From the NCBI RefSeq assembly GCF_029894425.1, contig NZ_JARXYJ010000003.1, positions 248,001 through 312,000 of the forward strand: a stretch of DNA of 64,000 bases, written 5' to 3'. Every line of letters starts with the position of its first letter. Position 1 is the first letter of the stretch. Shown in pieces: positions 1 through 8,382 of the stretch. The DNA comes from Streptomyces sp. SAI-127 (GTDB taxonomy: Bacteria; Actinomycetota; Actinomycetes; Streptomycetales; Streptomycetaceae). The position numbers were made by a program, and so were the translations under genes. Under the pieces are notes generated by a model that saw only the letters and a list, made by a program, of their open reading frames with translations, was not told where the DNA came from and made no database searches.

Positions 1-2
1 GA

Positions 3-308
3 CTGCGCCGGCTGCTGTCCATGCAGCGGCCCACCGGTATCTCTGGGTCAGAGGACGTCCGAGCCGGGCTCGACCGCCGCGCGGCCGCCCTGGTTCTGCG
101 CGACCGCGCCGTGCAGGTGCCCGGCGTCCAGTCGGCACAGGTGGGCGTCGGCCGCCGGAAGGTCAAAGCCCACGCACGGGCCCATTTCCGCGATCTTGAG
201 GAGGTCCGCGCGGACCTGGACGCCGAGCTGGGCGAAGCCGTGACGTCCTTGGGCCTGGCCCGGCAACCCACACTGGCCGTGCGCGTCCGGCGCCCCAAGA
301 AGGGCTGA
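3..308 (+). CDS. DUF6286 protein, C-terminal part (cut by window start)
   Basis: The frame is open from the left edge, so the start lies outside the window. The visible part has the DUF6286 pattern: a basic 'VPGVQSAQVGVGRRKVK' segment, then an acidic linker and 'ALGLARQP'-like end with VRVRRPKK tail. DUF6286 proteins are small actinobacterial proteins usually encoded beside Asp23/AmaP envelope-stress genes; AmaP follows here after 9 bases, which supports the call. An in-frame ATG at 21 exists but would cut the domain, so a start further upstream is more likely. The biochemical role is not known. Confidence 0.75.
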   Translation: MRRLLSMQRPTGISGSEDVRAGLDRRAAALVLRDRAVQVPGVQSAQVGVGRRKVKAHARAHFRDLEEVRADLDAELGEAVTSLGLARQPTLAVRVRRPKKG

Positions 309-317
309 GGTGATCCG

Positions 318-911
318 ATGCTCAAGACGGTGAACCGGGTGCTGCTCGGGCTTCTCGGTCTCGGGCTGTTCGCCCTCGGCGGCGGCGTGCTGCTGGGCGC
401 ACTGGACCTGCAGCGCCACTGGGACTTCGACGTGCCGGGCTGGTGGCCCTTTCGTGGGCCGGACGATGTGGTGCTGGGCGCCTGGGGACGCACCCGGTGG
501 CGGGACGAGAGTTGGTGGTGGCCGACCGTGATCGCGGCGCTCGCCGTGCTGCTGGCCTTGCTGCTGTGGTGGCTCCTCGCGCAACGCAGACACCGCCTGG
601 ACCGTGTCCTCGTCGACAGTGAAGACGGCGCGGCGGCCCGGCTCGATGGCCGCACATTGGAGAACGTCATCGAGGAAGAGGCGCAAGCCCTGGACGGGGT
701 CTCGCGGGCTCATGTCCGGCTGACGGGCCGACGTACCGCTCCGACCGTACGTGTGCGGCTGCTGTTGGAGCCTCACGCCGATCCGGTGCGGACTCTGGGA
801 GAACTGAGCCGCGAAACGCTCGCACGCGCACGAGACTCGGCCGGCCTGGACCGCCTCCCCTCGAAGGTCCGACTCCAGGAAGTCCGACACAGCGCCCGAC
901 GCACCGCCTGA
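318..911 (+). CDS. amaP: Alkaline shock response membrane anchor protein AmaP
   Basis: This 197-residue protein has two membrane segments (about residues 6-30 and 72-92) separated by a Trp-rich extracytoplasmic loop, followed by a soluble C-terminal domain. This layout is typical of AmaP, which in Gram-positive bacteria anchors Asp23-type proteins to the membrane in cell-envelope stress. It follows the DUF6286 gene by 9 bases with a TGAGGTGA ribosome site, so the two are probably one operon. Asp23 itself is not visible and presumably lies to the left of the window. Confidence 0.82.
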   Translation: MLKTVNRVLLGLLGLGLFALGGGVLLGALDLQRHWDFDVPGWWPFRGPDDVVLGAWGRTRWRDESWWWPTVIAALAVLLALLLWWLLAQRRHRLDRVLVDSEDGAAARLDGRTLENVIEEEAQALDGVSRAHVRLTGRRTAPTVRVRLLLEPHADPVRTLGELSRETLARARDSAGLDRLPSKVRLQEVRHSARRTA

Positions 912-1096
912 GATCCCCTGGGCCGAAGACCCACGGGTACCGGTCGGCGGGCGGCCCGGTCCAGCGTGAGTCGGGCCCGGAAAAAGGGAAGCGCAGTGTG
1001 CCAGCGCCACGCCGTAGCGTGAGTGGTCTACCCGTGTTGGCGACGCTTGAAATATGAGCCGATTTCCGGCGCTGCTTCCCTTCGCGTGGCGGCGGG

Positions 1097-1681
1097 TCAT
1101 TGGCCACGGCGCTTTGCCTCGGCCGTTGGGGCGGATGGTCGGGACGGGCTGACCGGCTGCTCGGTGACCAGTGCTTCGAAGAGGCTTCGGGCGTCGGTCA
1201 TCGCCTCCCGCATGTCCTCGGTGCCGCTCGGCTCGTGGGCCGCCGTGTGCATGCTGCGGTAGCCCTGGACGTAGAGGGCGTGGTGGACGGAGAGGGCGGC
1301 CATCTGGTCCTCGAACCGCTCGCCGTCAGGGAAGCCGCGGTCCCTTGCCAGGCGGGCCAGCAGTGCGTCCGCTTCGATGGCGCCCTGCTGCGGTGATTCG
1401 ACGAACTGCTCCTGGACGGCGGCCCATCGCGTCATGTAGCGCTCGCGGGCCGAGGGCGTCAGCGGCTGCTGTGCGAGGAGGCCGTGCTCCTTCACACGCT
1501 TGCCGAGTTCCTGTTCGGCGGCCCTGGTGTCGCCGTCGTGGTCGGCGACTGCGCGGGCGTACTCGGGGCCGAATCGGCGCTTGAGCCCCTGCCCGCCACC
1601 GTCCTGGGTTCCTCCACGTCCGGGGTAGAGGAGGATGGCCAGGCCGATGAAGGCCACGGCGATGATCACGATGATGATCAT
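1097..1681 (-). CDS. Membrane-anchored conserved actinobacterial protein
   Basis: This 194-residue protein begins with a hydrophobic anchor (about residues 1-18, Ile/Val-rich) followed by a short Gly-rich linker and a soluble, charged helical domain. The domain starts with 'RRFGPEYARAV' and is rich in Glu/Arg, a pattern I recall in unnamed secreted or membrane-tethered Streptomyces proteins found near CsbD and small hydrophobic proteins. No catalytic motif is visible. It lies divergent from the AmaP pair and upstream of no obvious partner, so its function is unknown. Confidence 0.7.
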   Translation of the reverse strand: MIIIVIIAVAFIGLAILLYPGRGGTQDGGGQGLKRRFGPEYARAVADHDGDTRAAEQELGKRVKEHGLLAQQPLTPSARERYMTRWAAVQEQFVESPQQGAIEADALLARLARDRGFPDGERFEDQMAALSVHHALYVQGYRSMHTAAHEPSGTEDMREAMTDARSLFEALVTEQPVSPSRPSAPTAEAKRRGQ

Positions 1682-1808
1682 GATTGGCTTTGCCGGCTCT
1701 CGGTTCGCACGCTGGTCTGCTTCATTGCCGTCGATTCCTGTCGGCTGATGGGCGTTCGGGCATGCCGGGTGGTGTCCGCGACGTGGGCACCACCCGGGGC
1801 GTTGGTGG

Positions 1809-1982
1809 TCAGGTCTTGAAGGCGTCCTTGGCCTTGTCGCCGGACTGCTTCAGGTTTCCCGAGACCCGGTCGGTCTTGCCTTCGCGCCGCAGTCGCCTAT
1901 TGCCGGTGGTCCGGCCGATGCGTTCGGTGACCCTGCCCTTGAACGCCTGCGTCTTGTGCCTGATGGTCTGTCCGACACTCAT
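1809..1982 (-). CDS. CsbD family stress protein
   Basis: This 57-residue protein has the CsbD pattern: 'KGRVTERIGRTTGN' followed by 'KTDRVSGNLKQSGDKAKDAF', small, basic and with no hydrophobic stretch. CsbD proteins are general-stress proteins of unknown mechanism, under SigB-type control in Bacillus. I chose the ATG at 1982 because a GGAGG site lies 7 bases upstream and the CsbD motif starts right after it; the longer frame upstream is low-complexity. It sits among other small stress and membrane genes. Confidence 0.85.
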   Translation of the reverse strand: MSVGQTIRHKTQAFKGRVTERIGRTTGNRRLRREGKTDRVSGNLKQSGDKAKDAFKT

Positions 1983-2044
1983 GGCCGGCCTCCTGCTTGT
2001 CTGGTGAGTGAGTCCCTGCGGGCAGCGCCGAACTCCGGAACGGA

Positions 2045-2194
2045 CTACCGGCGGCGGCCACGGCCGCGCCCGCGCATCGCGAAGCCGGCGATCCAGACGA
2101 CCAGGAGAACAGCGGCGACCCACCACAGGATCTGCATCGTGAAGCCGAACCCGAAGACCACCAGGATCAGCAGAAGGAGAAGAATCCAGATCAT
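2045..2194 (-). CDS. Small hydrophobic membrane protein
   Basis: This 49-residue protein is almost entirely hydrophobic: two membrane segments (about residues 2-16 and 22-40) and a C-terminal Arg/Gly tail. Such 'hydrophobic proteins' are common in Streptomyces. The WW-containing second segment resembles that of the protein at 2906-3202, so the two are probably paralogous. The start at 2194 has a GGAGG site about 8 bases upstream. It ends 62 bases before the CsbD gene starts on the same strand and may be co-transcribed with it. Confidence 0.72.
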   Translation of the reverse strand: MIWILLLLLILVVFGFGFTMQILWWVAAVLLVVWIAGFAMRGRGRGRRR

Positions 2195-2311
2195 CGCCGG
2201 GCCTCCAGATCGCGCGGATTTCCTTGATTCCGCGGGGTCCGGGCGAAGCGGGAAGGAGGAATGCCTCGCCCCGATCTTCCGGAGCGGCATGGCCCTACGC
2301 CGTGCTGCCAG

Positions 2312-2524
2312 TCAACGCCCGGCAACCTCCCCTGTCAACGTGGTGTCGACACGGGCGAGTTCCGGGAGCTGCGCCGGGGGCGCCGGGGTGAGTTGAGCCT
2401 TGGCGGGGGATTCGGCCGACTCGGTCGGCGGCGACGGCAGGATGTGGTCTTCCCACCACGAAAGAGCCATCACCACAGCAAGCAGGATGAAGGGAGTCGA
2501 AGCAGGAACGATCAGCGCGTACAT
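2312..2524 (-). CDS. Small single-span membrane protein
   Basis: The predicted product is 70 residues: one N-terminal membrane segment (about residues 2-22), then a Pro/Ala/Glu-rich soluble tail. The ATG at 2524 was chosen because a GAGG site lies about 8 bases upstream and the hydrophobic segment begins immediately; the upstream frame extension is Arg/Pro-rich and looks non-coding. I do not recognise a family. It is on the same strand as the two genes to its left, in a block of small membrane and stress genes. Confidence 0.5.
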   Translation of the reverse strand: MYALIVPASTPFILLAVVMALSWWEDHILPSPPTESAESPAKAQLTPAPPAQLPELARVDTTLTGEVAGR

Positions 2525-2905
2525 GTGTACCGCCTCGTGTGGGATGCATTGCGACGCGGCGGGCGGCAGGTTGTTGCCCGCGTGAGGCGCATCGGGGCTT
2601 CGCCGGGATCTCGTGACGAGGCGCGTGTGGGAACGGCCTCGCTCGTGACGCGGCGGGTCCGGCACCGATGCGCGGGGTGCGCCCTGTGGGGAGCGTGTTG
2701 GCGGTGCGACGCTGCCGGGGGCCGGGGCGGCACGTCGCACGCTAGCCCTCCCGGCAGTTTCCCGACAGGTGTCAAGTAGCCATCCGTGCCGGGCAGGACG
2801 CACTTACGTCGCGCCGTATCCGCAGCCGCTGGGCAGGACTAAGCTCTGGGGTGAGGCCCCAGTCCCCGGTATCGATGCCGTGTCTTGCTCCCGGGGAGGC
2901 CCACC

Positions 2906-3202
2906 GTGTTCGTCCTGCTTCTCATGCTCTTCGCCGTTCTGTTCGGCTTCGGCTTCCTACATCCCATTTGGTGGGTGGCCGCGGCGGTGCTGGCCTACGG
3001 TGCCACCCGACGCGGCCGCGGTCATGGCGGAGGCCTGAGCCGTGGCGGCGGTTCCGATCTTGGGGACTATCGAGGCCCCCGGGACTACCAGGACTACCGG
3101 GAGCGCAGGGATCGTCAGGACCGCTGGGACCGCCGCTACACCCGCCAGAATCGGGCGCGACGACGGCGCGAGGAACGTCGGGAACATGAACACCAAGGGT
3201 GA
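2906..3202 (+). CDS. Small hydrophobic protein with Arg-rich tail
   Basis: This 98-residue protein has an N-terminal membrane region (two short hydrophobic stretches with a 'PIWWVAA' core) followed by a strongly basic tail rich in Arg, Asp, Gln and Tyr. The GTG at 2906 is preferred because a GGGGAGG site ends 7 bases before it. The hydrophobic half resembles the 49-residue protein at 2045-2194. The basic tail could contact nucleic acid or phospholipid head groups, which is inference. It precedes the ANTAR gene at 3293 in the same direction. Confidence 0.65.
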   Translation: MFVLLLMLFAVLFGFGFLHPIWWVAAAVLAYGATRRGRGHGGGLSRGGGSDLGDYRGPRDYQDYRERRDRQDRWDRRYTRQNRARRRREERREHEHQG

Positions 3203-3292
3203 CCCGTGCCGTGGGCAGGCAGCCACGATCCGGGGCTGCTCCACTACAGACCTGAGCGGCCGAACGCGAGAACGCGAGAAGAGGTACAGGCC

Positions 3293-3685
3293 ATGCAACG
3301 CACAACCGTGCTCCAAGAGGACTGGTGGAACCTGCGGGCCGAGGCCACGTGGGGGAACGCATCGGCGGGGCAGGATCTCGTCGCACTGCGCGCCGAGAAC
3401 GATCAGCTGCGGCGGGCGCTGGCCGGACGCGCGGTCATCGACCAGGCTCGCGGCATGGTGATGGTCCTGACACCCTGCAGCCGCGGAGCTGCCAGGAACC
3501 TGCTGGTCGACATCTCGCGGCAGTGCAACACCAGACTTCCGGAGGTGGCCGCGGCCCTGGTCGCCGCCTGGGAGGGCAAGCCGCTCCCGGAGCAGATGCA
3601 GCGGGCGCTGCGTCGTACGGTGCGGCGATTTCATGTGGAGGACCAGGGGCGCGACTCACGACAACCAGGCAAGTCGTCCAGGTAG
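3293..3685 (+). CDS. ANTAR-domain regulator
   Basis: This 130-residue protein carries an ANTAR domain: a coiled-coil-like start ('ALRAENDQLRRAL') followed by 'VIDQARGMVM' and a helical end with 'RLPEVAAALV'. ANTAR domains bind paired hexaloop RNA hairpins and act as transcription antiterminators. No GAF or receiver domain is visible, so the input signal is unknown. The ATG at 3293 was chosen as the first in frame near a GAGG sequence. The PRC-barrel gene follows after 9 bases, suggesting a shared transcript. Confidence 0.78.
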   Translation: MQRTTVLQEDWWNLRAEATWGNASAGQDLVALRAENDQLRRALAGRAVIDQARGMVMVLTPCSRGAARNLLVDISRQCNTRLPEVAAALVAAWEGKPLPEQMQRALRRTVRRFHVEDQGRDSRQPGKSSR

Positions 3686-3694
3686 GGAGAGGTC

Positions 3695-4051
3695 ATGATT
3701 CACGCAGCTGACGTCCGGGAATGGCGCAACCGCGATGTCGTCGACGCCGAGTCGCACAAGATCGGTGTCCTGGAGGCGATCTATGTGGACACCACCACCG
3801 ACGAGCCTGCCATGGCCACGGTGCGGACCGGACTGCCCACCCGGCACCGTCTGGTCTTCGTCCCCATTGAGAACGCGATCGTCGGGCCGGGCTATGTCCG
3901 GGTCGGCTATGTCAGAACGCTGGTGAAGCAGGCCCCTTCGATCGGCACCGACGACGTGTTGCCCGCCGAGCAGGAGGAAGCGGTGTTCAAGCACTACGGT
4001 CTGCCCTACCAGTCCGGTGCGGCAGGCGAACGGCAACTGGCGCGCCGCTGA
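3695..4051 (+). CDS. PRC-barrel domain protein
   Basis: This 118-residue protein is a single PRC-barrel domain: 'VREWRNRDVVDAESHKIG' strand start, then 'VFVPIENA' and 'GYVRVGY' strands, ending with an acidic helix. PRC-barrel proteins are small beta-barrels found in stress proteins, RimM and photosynthetic reaction centre H subunits, and usually serve in protein or RNA contact. The start ATG has GGGAGAGG 4 bases upstream. It lies 9 bases after the ANTAR gene. Confidence 0.85.
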   Translation: MIHAADVREWRNRDVVDAESHKIGVLEAIYVDTTTDEPAMATVRTGLPTRHRLVFVPIENAIVGPGYVRVGYVRTLVKQAPSIGTDDVLPAEQEEAVFKHYGLPYQSGAAGERQLARR

Positions 4052-4071
4052 CCTCCCTCGGACGCAAGGGC

Positions 4072-4250
4072 TGCCGCGTTCGCCGAGCCCGGCAGTCGAT
4101 GGCTGCCGTCCGCTTCGAAGAGGAGGGGACCAGAGGCGTGCTCGCGACGCTCCGCAGCCTTACGCAGACACCGGCGGGGCCGTGACTCCTGGTCGCCGTC
4201 GGCCTCGGGCTGGTTCTCCTCGGCGTCTTATTCTTCACCTCAGCCGGTCG
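4072..4250 (+). pseudogene. DUF1206 remnant with in-frame stop
   Basis: Reading from about 4081 gives 'FEEEGTRGVLATLRSL', then 'TQTPAGP', a TGA at the place where DUF1206 proteins have Trp, then 'LLVAVGLGLVLLGVLFF'. This matches the last membrane repeat of DUF1206 membrane proteins ('...GPWLLVAVALGL...'). Only the C-terminal roughly 55 residues remain and there is no start codon. The stop would come from a single TGG to TGA change. The remnant lies just after the PRC-barrel gene; intact DUF1206 genes are stress-associated membrane proteins. Confidence 0.62.
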
Positions 4251-4406
4251 GTGCCGCCTGCGACGCGGCCACCCAAGCCCGTTCGGACTCCGCTGGCAGG
4301 GCTGGTCGTTGGACATGTCCAGACGCAACGCGGAAGCCCTGCGGAGGCGGTCATCTCCATCATCGTGGACATCGCGGCACTACAGCCCACCTCGGAAAGC
4401 GCGGGG

Positions 4407-4850
4407 TCAGGAAACGCCCTTATGCAACGACGCGATGAGGCGGTCAAGATCCCCGCGTGCCGTGTACGTACGGATGGGGTCGATGTAGTCGCGTGACTCG
4501 ATGATCTGACCGTCCCGCACACGCATGACGAAGATGCAGGGCACCTTGGCCATGGAGTCGTCCGGCAACGTGAACTCGTAGGCGAACTCGGCGACGATCA
4601 CTTCAGGATCGGCGGTCTCGTGAACGACGACATCGACGACACTCCTCTTCGGCAAGGACTCCCGAACTTCCGGCGGCACCGTGAAGTGCTCACGGAGCGC
4701 ACGCCGGCTCGTCAACGGCTCGGACTCCGGCGTCGCCATCGGATGCCGGACATCGGTGACCTCGCCATACAAGTCAGGCAACTCGCTTAAGTTCCCGTCG
4801 GCGACCCCATGAACAAGCTGGAGAAACACCTCGCGCGGACTCAGACTCAC
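4407..4850 (-). CDS. SnoaL-like / NTF2-fold protein
   Basis: This 147-residue protein shows the NTF2-like pattern: an N-terminal helix with 'FLQLVHGVADGNLSELPDLY', a central beta region with 'IFVMRVRDGQIIESRDYIDP', and a short C-terminal helix. SnoaL-like proteins include polyketide cyclases, isomerases and many of unknown function. The GTG at 4850 has a GGGGGG stretch 4-10 bases upstream and begins the first helix. No partner gene is adjacent; the following 475 bases are empty. Confidence 0.75.
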   Translation of the reverse strand: MSLSPREVFLQLVHGVADGNLSELPDLYGEVTDVRHPMATPESEPLTSRRALREHFTVPPEVRESLPKRSVVDVVVHETADPEVIVAEFAYEFTLPDDSMAKVPCIFVMRVRDGQIIESRDYIDPIRTYTARGDLDRLIASLHKGVS

Positions 4851-5326
4851 AAGACCCCCCAAGTAATACGCACATGCCCGGCGGCCGCCGCGTTTCGCGT
4901 CTCCGGCCCAGTACCGCGCTACGCGTCGGACATGCCCGAGTACCGTGGCACATCGCGGACGGGGTCGTCCGGGCCTGCATATTATGCGGGTACCCGCCCC
5001 CCTGGTATGCACGGAACATCCGGGCGCCGGGAACAGGCGGGTTACCGCCCCAATCGGACCACGCCGGGACTATGCTGCCGTACAGACGTCCCAGACCCTG
5101 GCGGCTTGTCGTTACGCGACACAGATGGCGCGGGGAGCGGGCTCATGGTCCGTCACCCGGCGCATCCCGGGAGGGAACCGGGTGGTCCTCTGGCCTGCGG
5201 TGCGGGCTGTCGGACCGGCCTTGCTCTGCCTCCGTCGAACGTACGCCCTGCCGGGAGCGCCCGCAGGTGGCCGGAACTCCGGCGCCACCGGGCCCGCTGC
5301 CGGATGGTCTTCTGAACCGAGGCGTC
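4851..5326. other. Gap without a supported gene
   Basis: This stretch separates the divergent SnoaL-like and STAS genes. Open frames exist on both strands but have low-complexity Arg/Pro/Gly translations typical of GC-rich shadows. It must hold the promoters of both flanking genes; I see no convincing operator or hairpin. Confidence 0.4.
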
Positions 5327-5752
5327 ATGCCCCTGCCGCAGCTCACTGTCTACCGCCATGACCGAAGGACACGGACGCTGATCACCCTGGTCGGTGAGAT
5401 CGACCTGGAATCGGCGCCCCTGGTGCGTGCGTCCCTGGAGTGGTGCCTGCGCGACGGCATCCGCACCGTCGACGTCGACCTCACCCTCGTCACCTTCTGC
5501 GACTGCAGCGGACTCAACGCGTTCCTCCACGCTGCGCAGCAGACCAGAGTTGCGGGTGGGACTCTGCGACTGCACCACCCGCCGCCGATACTCGCGCGTA
5601 TCGTCCGCCTCGCCGACTGCGGGTTCCTGTTCCCCGGTTCTCAGTTCGTCCCCCTGCCACCTTCTGGCAGCGGCACCCCGGTCGCGCCCCTTCCCGCCCC
5701 GCCGCACCGGTCTGTCCCCCTTGCGCCTGTCCTCTCGGGTGATGTCCGATGA
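5327..5752 (+). CDS. STAS-domain anti-sigma factor antagonist-like protein
   Basis: The 141-residue protein is a STAS domain (about residues 6-105): 'LITLVGEIDLESAPLV' followed by 'VDLTLVTFCDCSGLNAF', where SpoIIAA-type proteins have a D-S-S/T-G phosphorylation loop. Here the loop reads DCSG, keeping the Ser. Such proteins bind anti-sigma factors and release sigma factors when unphosphorylated. A Pro-rich tail follows the domain. Its stop overlaps the start of the next gene by 4 bases, indicating translational coupling. No anti-sigma kinase is nearby. Confidence 0.75.
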   Translation: MPLPQLTVYRHDRRTRTLITLVGEIDLESAPLVRASLEWCLRDGIRTVDVDLTLVTFCDCSGLNAFLHAAQQTRVAGGTLRLHHPPPILARIVRLADCGFLFPGSQFVPLPPSGSGTPVAPLPAPPHRSVPLAPVLSGDVR

Positions 5753-6372
5753 CGGCAGCCGAGGCTCCGGTGCGGTTGCGTCAGCTGGACCGTCGGCTGG
5801 TGGACGGCATGCGTGAGGATCTGGCGGATCTGTACGTGGACTCCCGTGCAACGGCGCCAGGTGACGCCTACCGCCGTCGCGGACGCCAGGACTTCCTGAA
5901 CCGTGTCACCACGGACATGGGGCGACCGGGATTCGCCATGGTGATCGCCGAGTCGGACGGCCTGATGGGATGCGCCTTCGGATTCCCGGTGCGGGGCGAC
6001 GGCTCGTGGTGGCTCGGTTTCGACGGAGTAATGCCGCGCAGCGTCGGACAACTTACGGTGTCCGGCAGGGCCTTCGCGTTCAGTGACATCCTGATCCGCC
6101 CCCACCCACAGGACCGGCGCCTGGCCCGTCGCGTGCAGGAGCGGCTGCTGACCGACCACGAGGCTTCGCTCGGCGCCCTCTTGGTGGACGGGGCCGATCA
6201 CGCTGCCCTCGCCGCGCTCCGCTCCTGGGGGTGGCTGGACGTCGGAGAGCTTCGCAGGCCACTGGGCGCCGCCACGTTCCGCGCGCTGGTGTTTCCCGCG
6301 GGGGAACGTACCGCGGCGAGTCTGGAGGGCCTTGTCACGATGCCGGCAGGCGGTGGTCCGGGTGGGCCCTGA
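5749..6372 (+). CDS. GNAT-like acetyltransferase-fold protein
   Basis: This 207-residue protein has the overall shape of a GNAT N-acetyltransferase: a strand with 'FAMVIAESDGLMGCAFGF', a strand 'AFAFSDILIRPH', then a helix starting 'DRRLARRVQERLL' at the position of the acetyl-CoA loop, and a last strand 'FRALVFP'. The canonical Q/R-x-x-G-x-G/A loop is weak (PQDRRLARR), so catalytic activity is uncertain. It overlaps the STAS gene by 4 bases and the following GAF-ANTAR gene by about 20-40 bases, so these three are one operon. Confidence 0.65.
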   Translation: MTAAEAPVRLRQLDRRLVDGMREDLADLYVDSRATAPGDAYRRRGRQDFLNRVTTDMGRPGFAMVIAESDGLMGCAFGFPVRGDGSWWLGFDGVMPRSVGQLTVSGRAFAFSDILIRPHPQDRRLARRVQERLLTDHEASLGALLVDGADHAALAALRSWGWLDVGELRRPLGAATFRALVFPAGERTAASLEGLVTMPAGGGPGGP

Positions 6373-7108
6373 GAACCGGTCGGCGCGGATTCGGATGCTG
6401 GTGGCGGAGCAGGCGGCACGACGCGGTGCCCGAGTCGGTGTGGTGGATGTGTGCACCGCGGCCGTGGCCGCGCTGCCGGTCGGCGGGGCCGGGGTGTCGG
6501 CGATGTCCAGGACCGCGCCGAGCCATCCGCTGTGCAGCACCGACAGCGTCAGCGAGCAACTGGAAGAGCTCCAGCTCACGCTGGGCGAGGGGCCCTGCGT
6601 GGACGCCTTCCGGCACGGCTCGGCCGTGCTGGCACCCGATCTGCTCACCCGTGACCTGCAGGACCGCTGGATGGTGTTTGCCGAGGCGGCCCTGGAAGCC
6701 GGGGCACGCGCGGTGTTCGCGCTCCCTCTGCAGATGGGGGCGATCAGCCCGGGAGTCCTGGATTTATACGCCCGCGTTCCGGTCCGGTTGAACGCGGAGG
6801 AACTGGCGGACGCGCTGGCGTTCGCCGATCTCGCGACGCTGGTGCTGCTCGATGCGCGAATCGACGAGACGGGCGAGCCGAGTGATGCCCCCGTCGAGGA
6901 CCTGGGTGCGTACCGGGCGGAGATCGACCAGGCCAGCGGGATGATCACGGTCCAGCTCGGCGTCGACATCGAAGAAGCCTTCGTCCGGCTCCGCTCCCAC
7001 GCCTACGCGCAGGGACGCCGACTGGGCGACGTGGCCGCGGACGTGGTGGCCCGTCGCCTTCATTTCCCACCGGACGCGGAGCCGGACCAGGCCGGGGAGG
7101 ACCCTTGA
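6332..7108 (+). CDS. GAF and ANTAR domain regulator (first copy)
   Basis: The protein has an N-terminal GAF-type sensor (about residues 25-165, with 'LTLGEGPCVDAFRHG') and a C-terminal ANTAR domain (about 190-250, 'EIDQASGMITVQLGVDIEEAF'). GAF domains bind small molecules and ANTAR binds RNA hairpins to prevent termination. The start is uncertain: TTG 6332 has a GGAGGG only 2 bases away, while GTG 6353 or 6362 are alternatives. All overlap the upstream GNAT-like gene. A second GAF-ANTAR gene follows after 80 bases. Confidence 0.8.
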   Translation: MSRCRQAVVRVGPENRSARIRMLVAEQAARRGARVGVVDVCTAAVAALPVGGAGVSAMSRTAPSHPLCSTDSVSEQLEELQLTLGEGPCVDAFRHGSAVLAPDLLTRDLQDRWMVFAEAALEAGARAVFALPLQMGAISPGVLDLYARVPVRLNAEELADALAFADLATLVLLDARIDETGEPSDAPVEDLGAYRAEIDQASGMITVQLGVDIEEAFVRLRSHAYAQGRRLGDVAADVVARRLHFPPDAEPDQAGEDP

Positions 7109-7188
7109 CGCATTGGTGCCGATCGAGGAACGCGCCTGTACTTCCCGCCCCTTCAGGCCGGGACTAGTCTCAATCGAGGGTGCCCACA

Positions 7189-7905
7189 ATGGATGAACAG
7201 CTCCTGTCCAAGACTTTCGTCGAGCTGGCCGACAACCTGGTCGCCGACTTCGACCTCATCGACTTCCTGCGCCTGCTGACCGACCGCTGCGTCGGCATGC
7301 TCGACGCGAGCGCCGCCGGGGTGCTGCTCGCCGACCGGGACGGCAAACTCCGCGTCATGGCCGCCTCCGACGAACAGGTGCGTGTGCTGGAGCTCTTCCA
7401 GCTCCAGAACGACGAGGGCCCCTGCCTCACGTGTTTCCGCACCGGCGCACCGGTGATCGTCCCCGACCTGACCCGGGAGATCGACCGCTGGCCGCGCTTC
7501 GTCACGGCGGCTCACCGCGGGGGATTCGGCGCCGTCCAGGCCCTGCCCATGCGCCTGCGGGAGGAGACCGTGGGCGCCCTGAACCTCTTCCGGGCCGCGC
7601 CCGGCCCCTTCGACCCGCCCGCCACCCTCGTCGCCCAGGCGCTGGCCGACGTCGCCACCATCAGCCTGCTGCAACAACGCACCACCCAGCGCAGCACCGT
7701 GCTGAACGAACAGTTGCAGGCCGCCCTGAACAGCCGGGTACTGATCGAACAGGCCAAGGGGAAGCTCGCCGAACGCCAGGGCATCGACATGGAGCGGGCG
7801 TTCACCGCGCTGCGCGGCTACGCCCGCTCCCACAACCGTCGCCTGGCCGACGTGGCCCGCGCCTTCATCGACGACTCCGAACCCCTCGCCGGTCTAGGAG
7901 CCTGA
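7189..7905 (+). CDS. GAF and ANTAR domain regulator (second copy)
   Basis: This 238-residue protein has a GAF sensor (about residues 10-165, 'LQNDEGPCLTCFRTG') and an ANTAR domain (about 175-230, 'VLIEQAKGKLAERQGIDME'). It is the same architecture as the gene just upstream but clearly diverged, so the two may sense different signals. The ATG at 7189 is preferred over GTG 7180 because a CGAGG site lies about 10 bases before it. Its 3' end overlaps the convergent DUF1003 gene by 88 bases, so the two transcripts could pair. Confidence 0.82.
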   Translation: MDEQLLSKTFVELADNLVADFDLIDFLRLLTDRCVGMLDASAAGVLLADRDGKLRVMAASDEQVRVLELFQLQNDEGPCLTCFRTGAPVIVPDLTREIDRWPRFVTAAHRGGFGAVQALPMRLREETVGALNLFRAAPGPFDPPATLVAQALADVATISLLQQRTTQRSTVLNEQLQAALNSRVLIEQAKGKLAERQGIDMERAFTALRGYARSHNRRLADVARAFIDDSEPLAGLGA

Positions 7906-8309
7906 CCCGCTCCCCGATGGGGCCCCGTTGCTGCTCTGCGCAGCTCCGTGGTCATGAGGCGGATCGCTCGCGTCAGCTCGGTGTTGGTCATGAGCTCCAA
8001 CTCCTGCTCGACGAAATCGTGGTCGGCCTTTATCTGCTGGAAGGCCGCCTGCCGGTTCTGGTCGATCATGACAAACGTGGAGAGGAAGATCGCCTCCAGC
8101 GACACGACGAGCGTCAACGTGGGCCAGGCGCTGCTCTCGACCCAAAGCATCCAGACCGCGAACGCGACGGCGTGGACGTACACGAACGGCATCGAACCGG
8201 CGAACTCGGTGATGACGTCGGCGATCCGCAACTGGACATCCCCGGCACGGCTGTTGCGGTGTGCAACCAATGCGGGATGATGCATGACCCGGCTGTCCTG
8301 CTCGCTCAT
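7818..8309 (-). CDS. DUF1003 membrane protein
   Basis: This 163-residue protein has an N-terminal 'RIADVITEFAGSMPFVYVHAVAF', then two membrane segments (about residues 44-60 and 66-84) and the DUF1003 signature 'IFLSTFVMIDQNRQ', followed by an acidic helix and an Arg-rich tail. DUF1003 proteins are small two-helix membrane proteins of unknown role. The last part overlaps the convergent GAF-ANTAR gene by 88 bases, so the basic tail may be an extension beyond the domain. Confidence 0.8.
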   Translation of the reverse strand: MSEQDSRVMHHPALVAHRNSRAGDVQLRIADVITEFAGSMPFVYVHAVAFAVWMLWVESSAWPTLTLVVSLEAIFLSTFVMIDQNRQAAFQQIKADHDFVEQELELMTNTELTRAIRLMTTELRRAATGPHRGAGQAPRPARGSESSMKARATSARRRLWERA

Positions 8310-8382
8310 CGCGCCGCGCCGCGCTTCTCGCCTCTCGGGGCATCGCCGACCACGGGCTACAGCCGCCGCGCGTCCCTGGAGC

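Noticed and set aside
5641..6969. Long minus-strand frame across the STAS, GNAT-like and GAF-ANTAR genes
   Set aside because: Ser/Arg-rich shadow with no domain, while the plus-strand genes show clear families and coupled starts.
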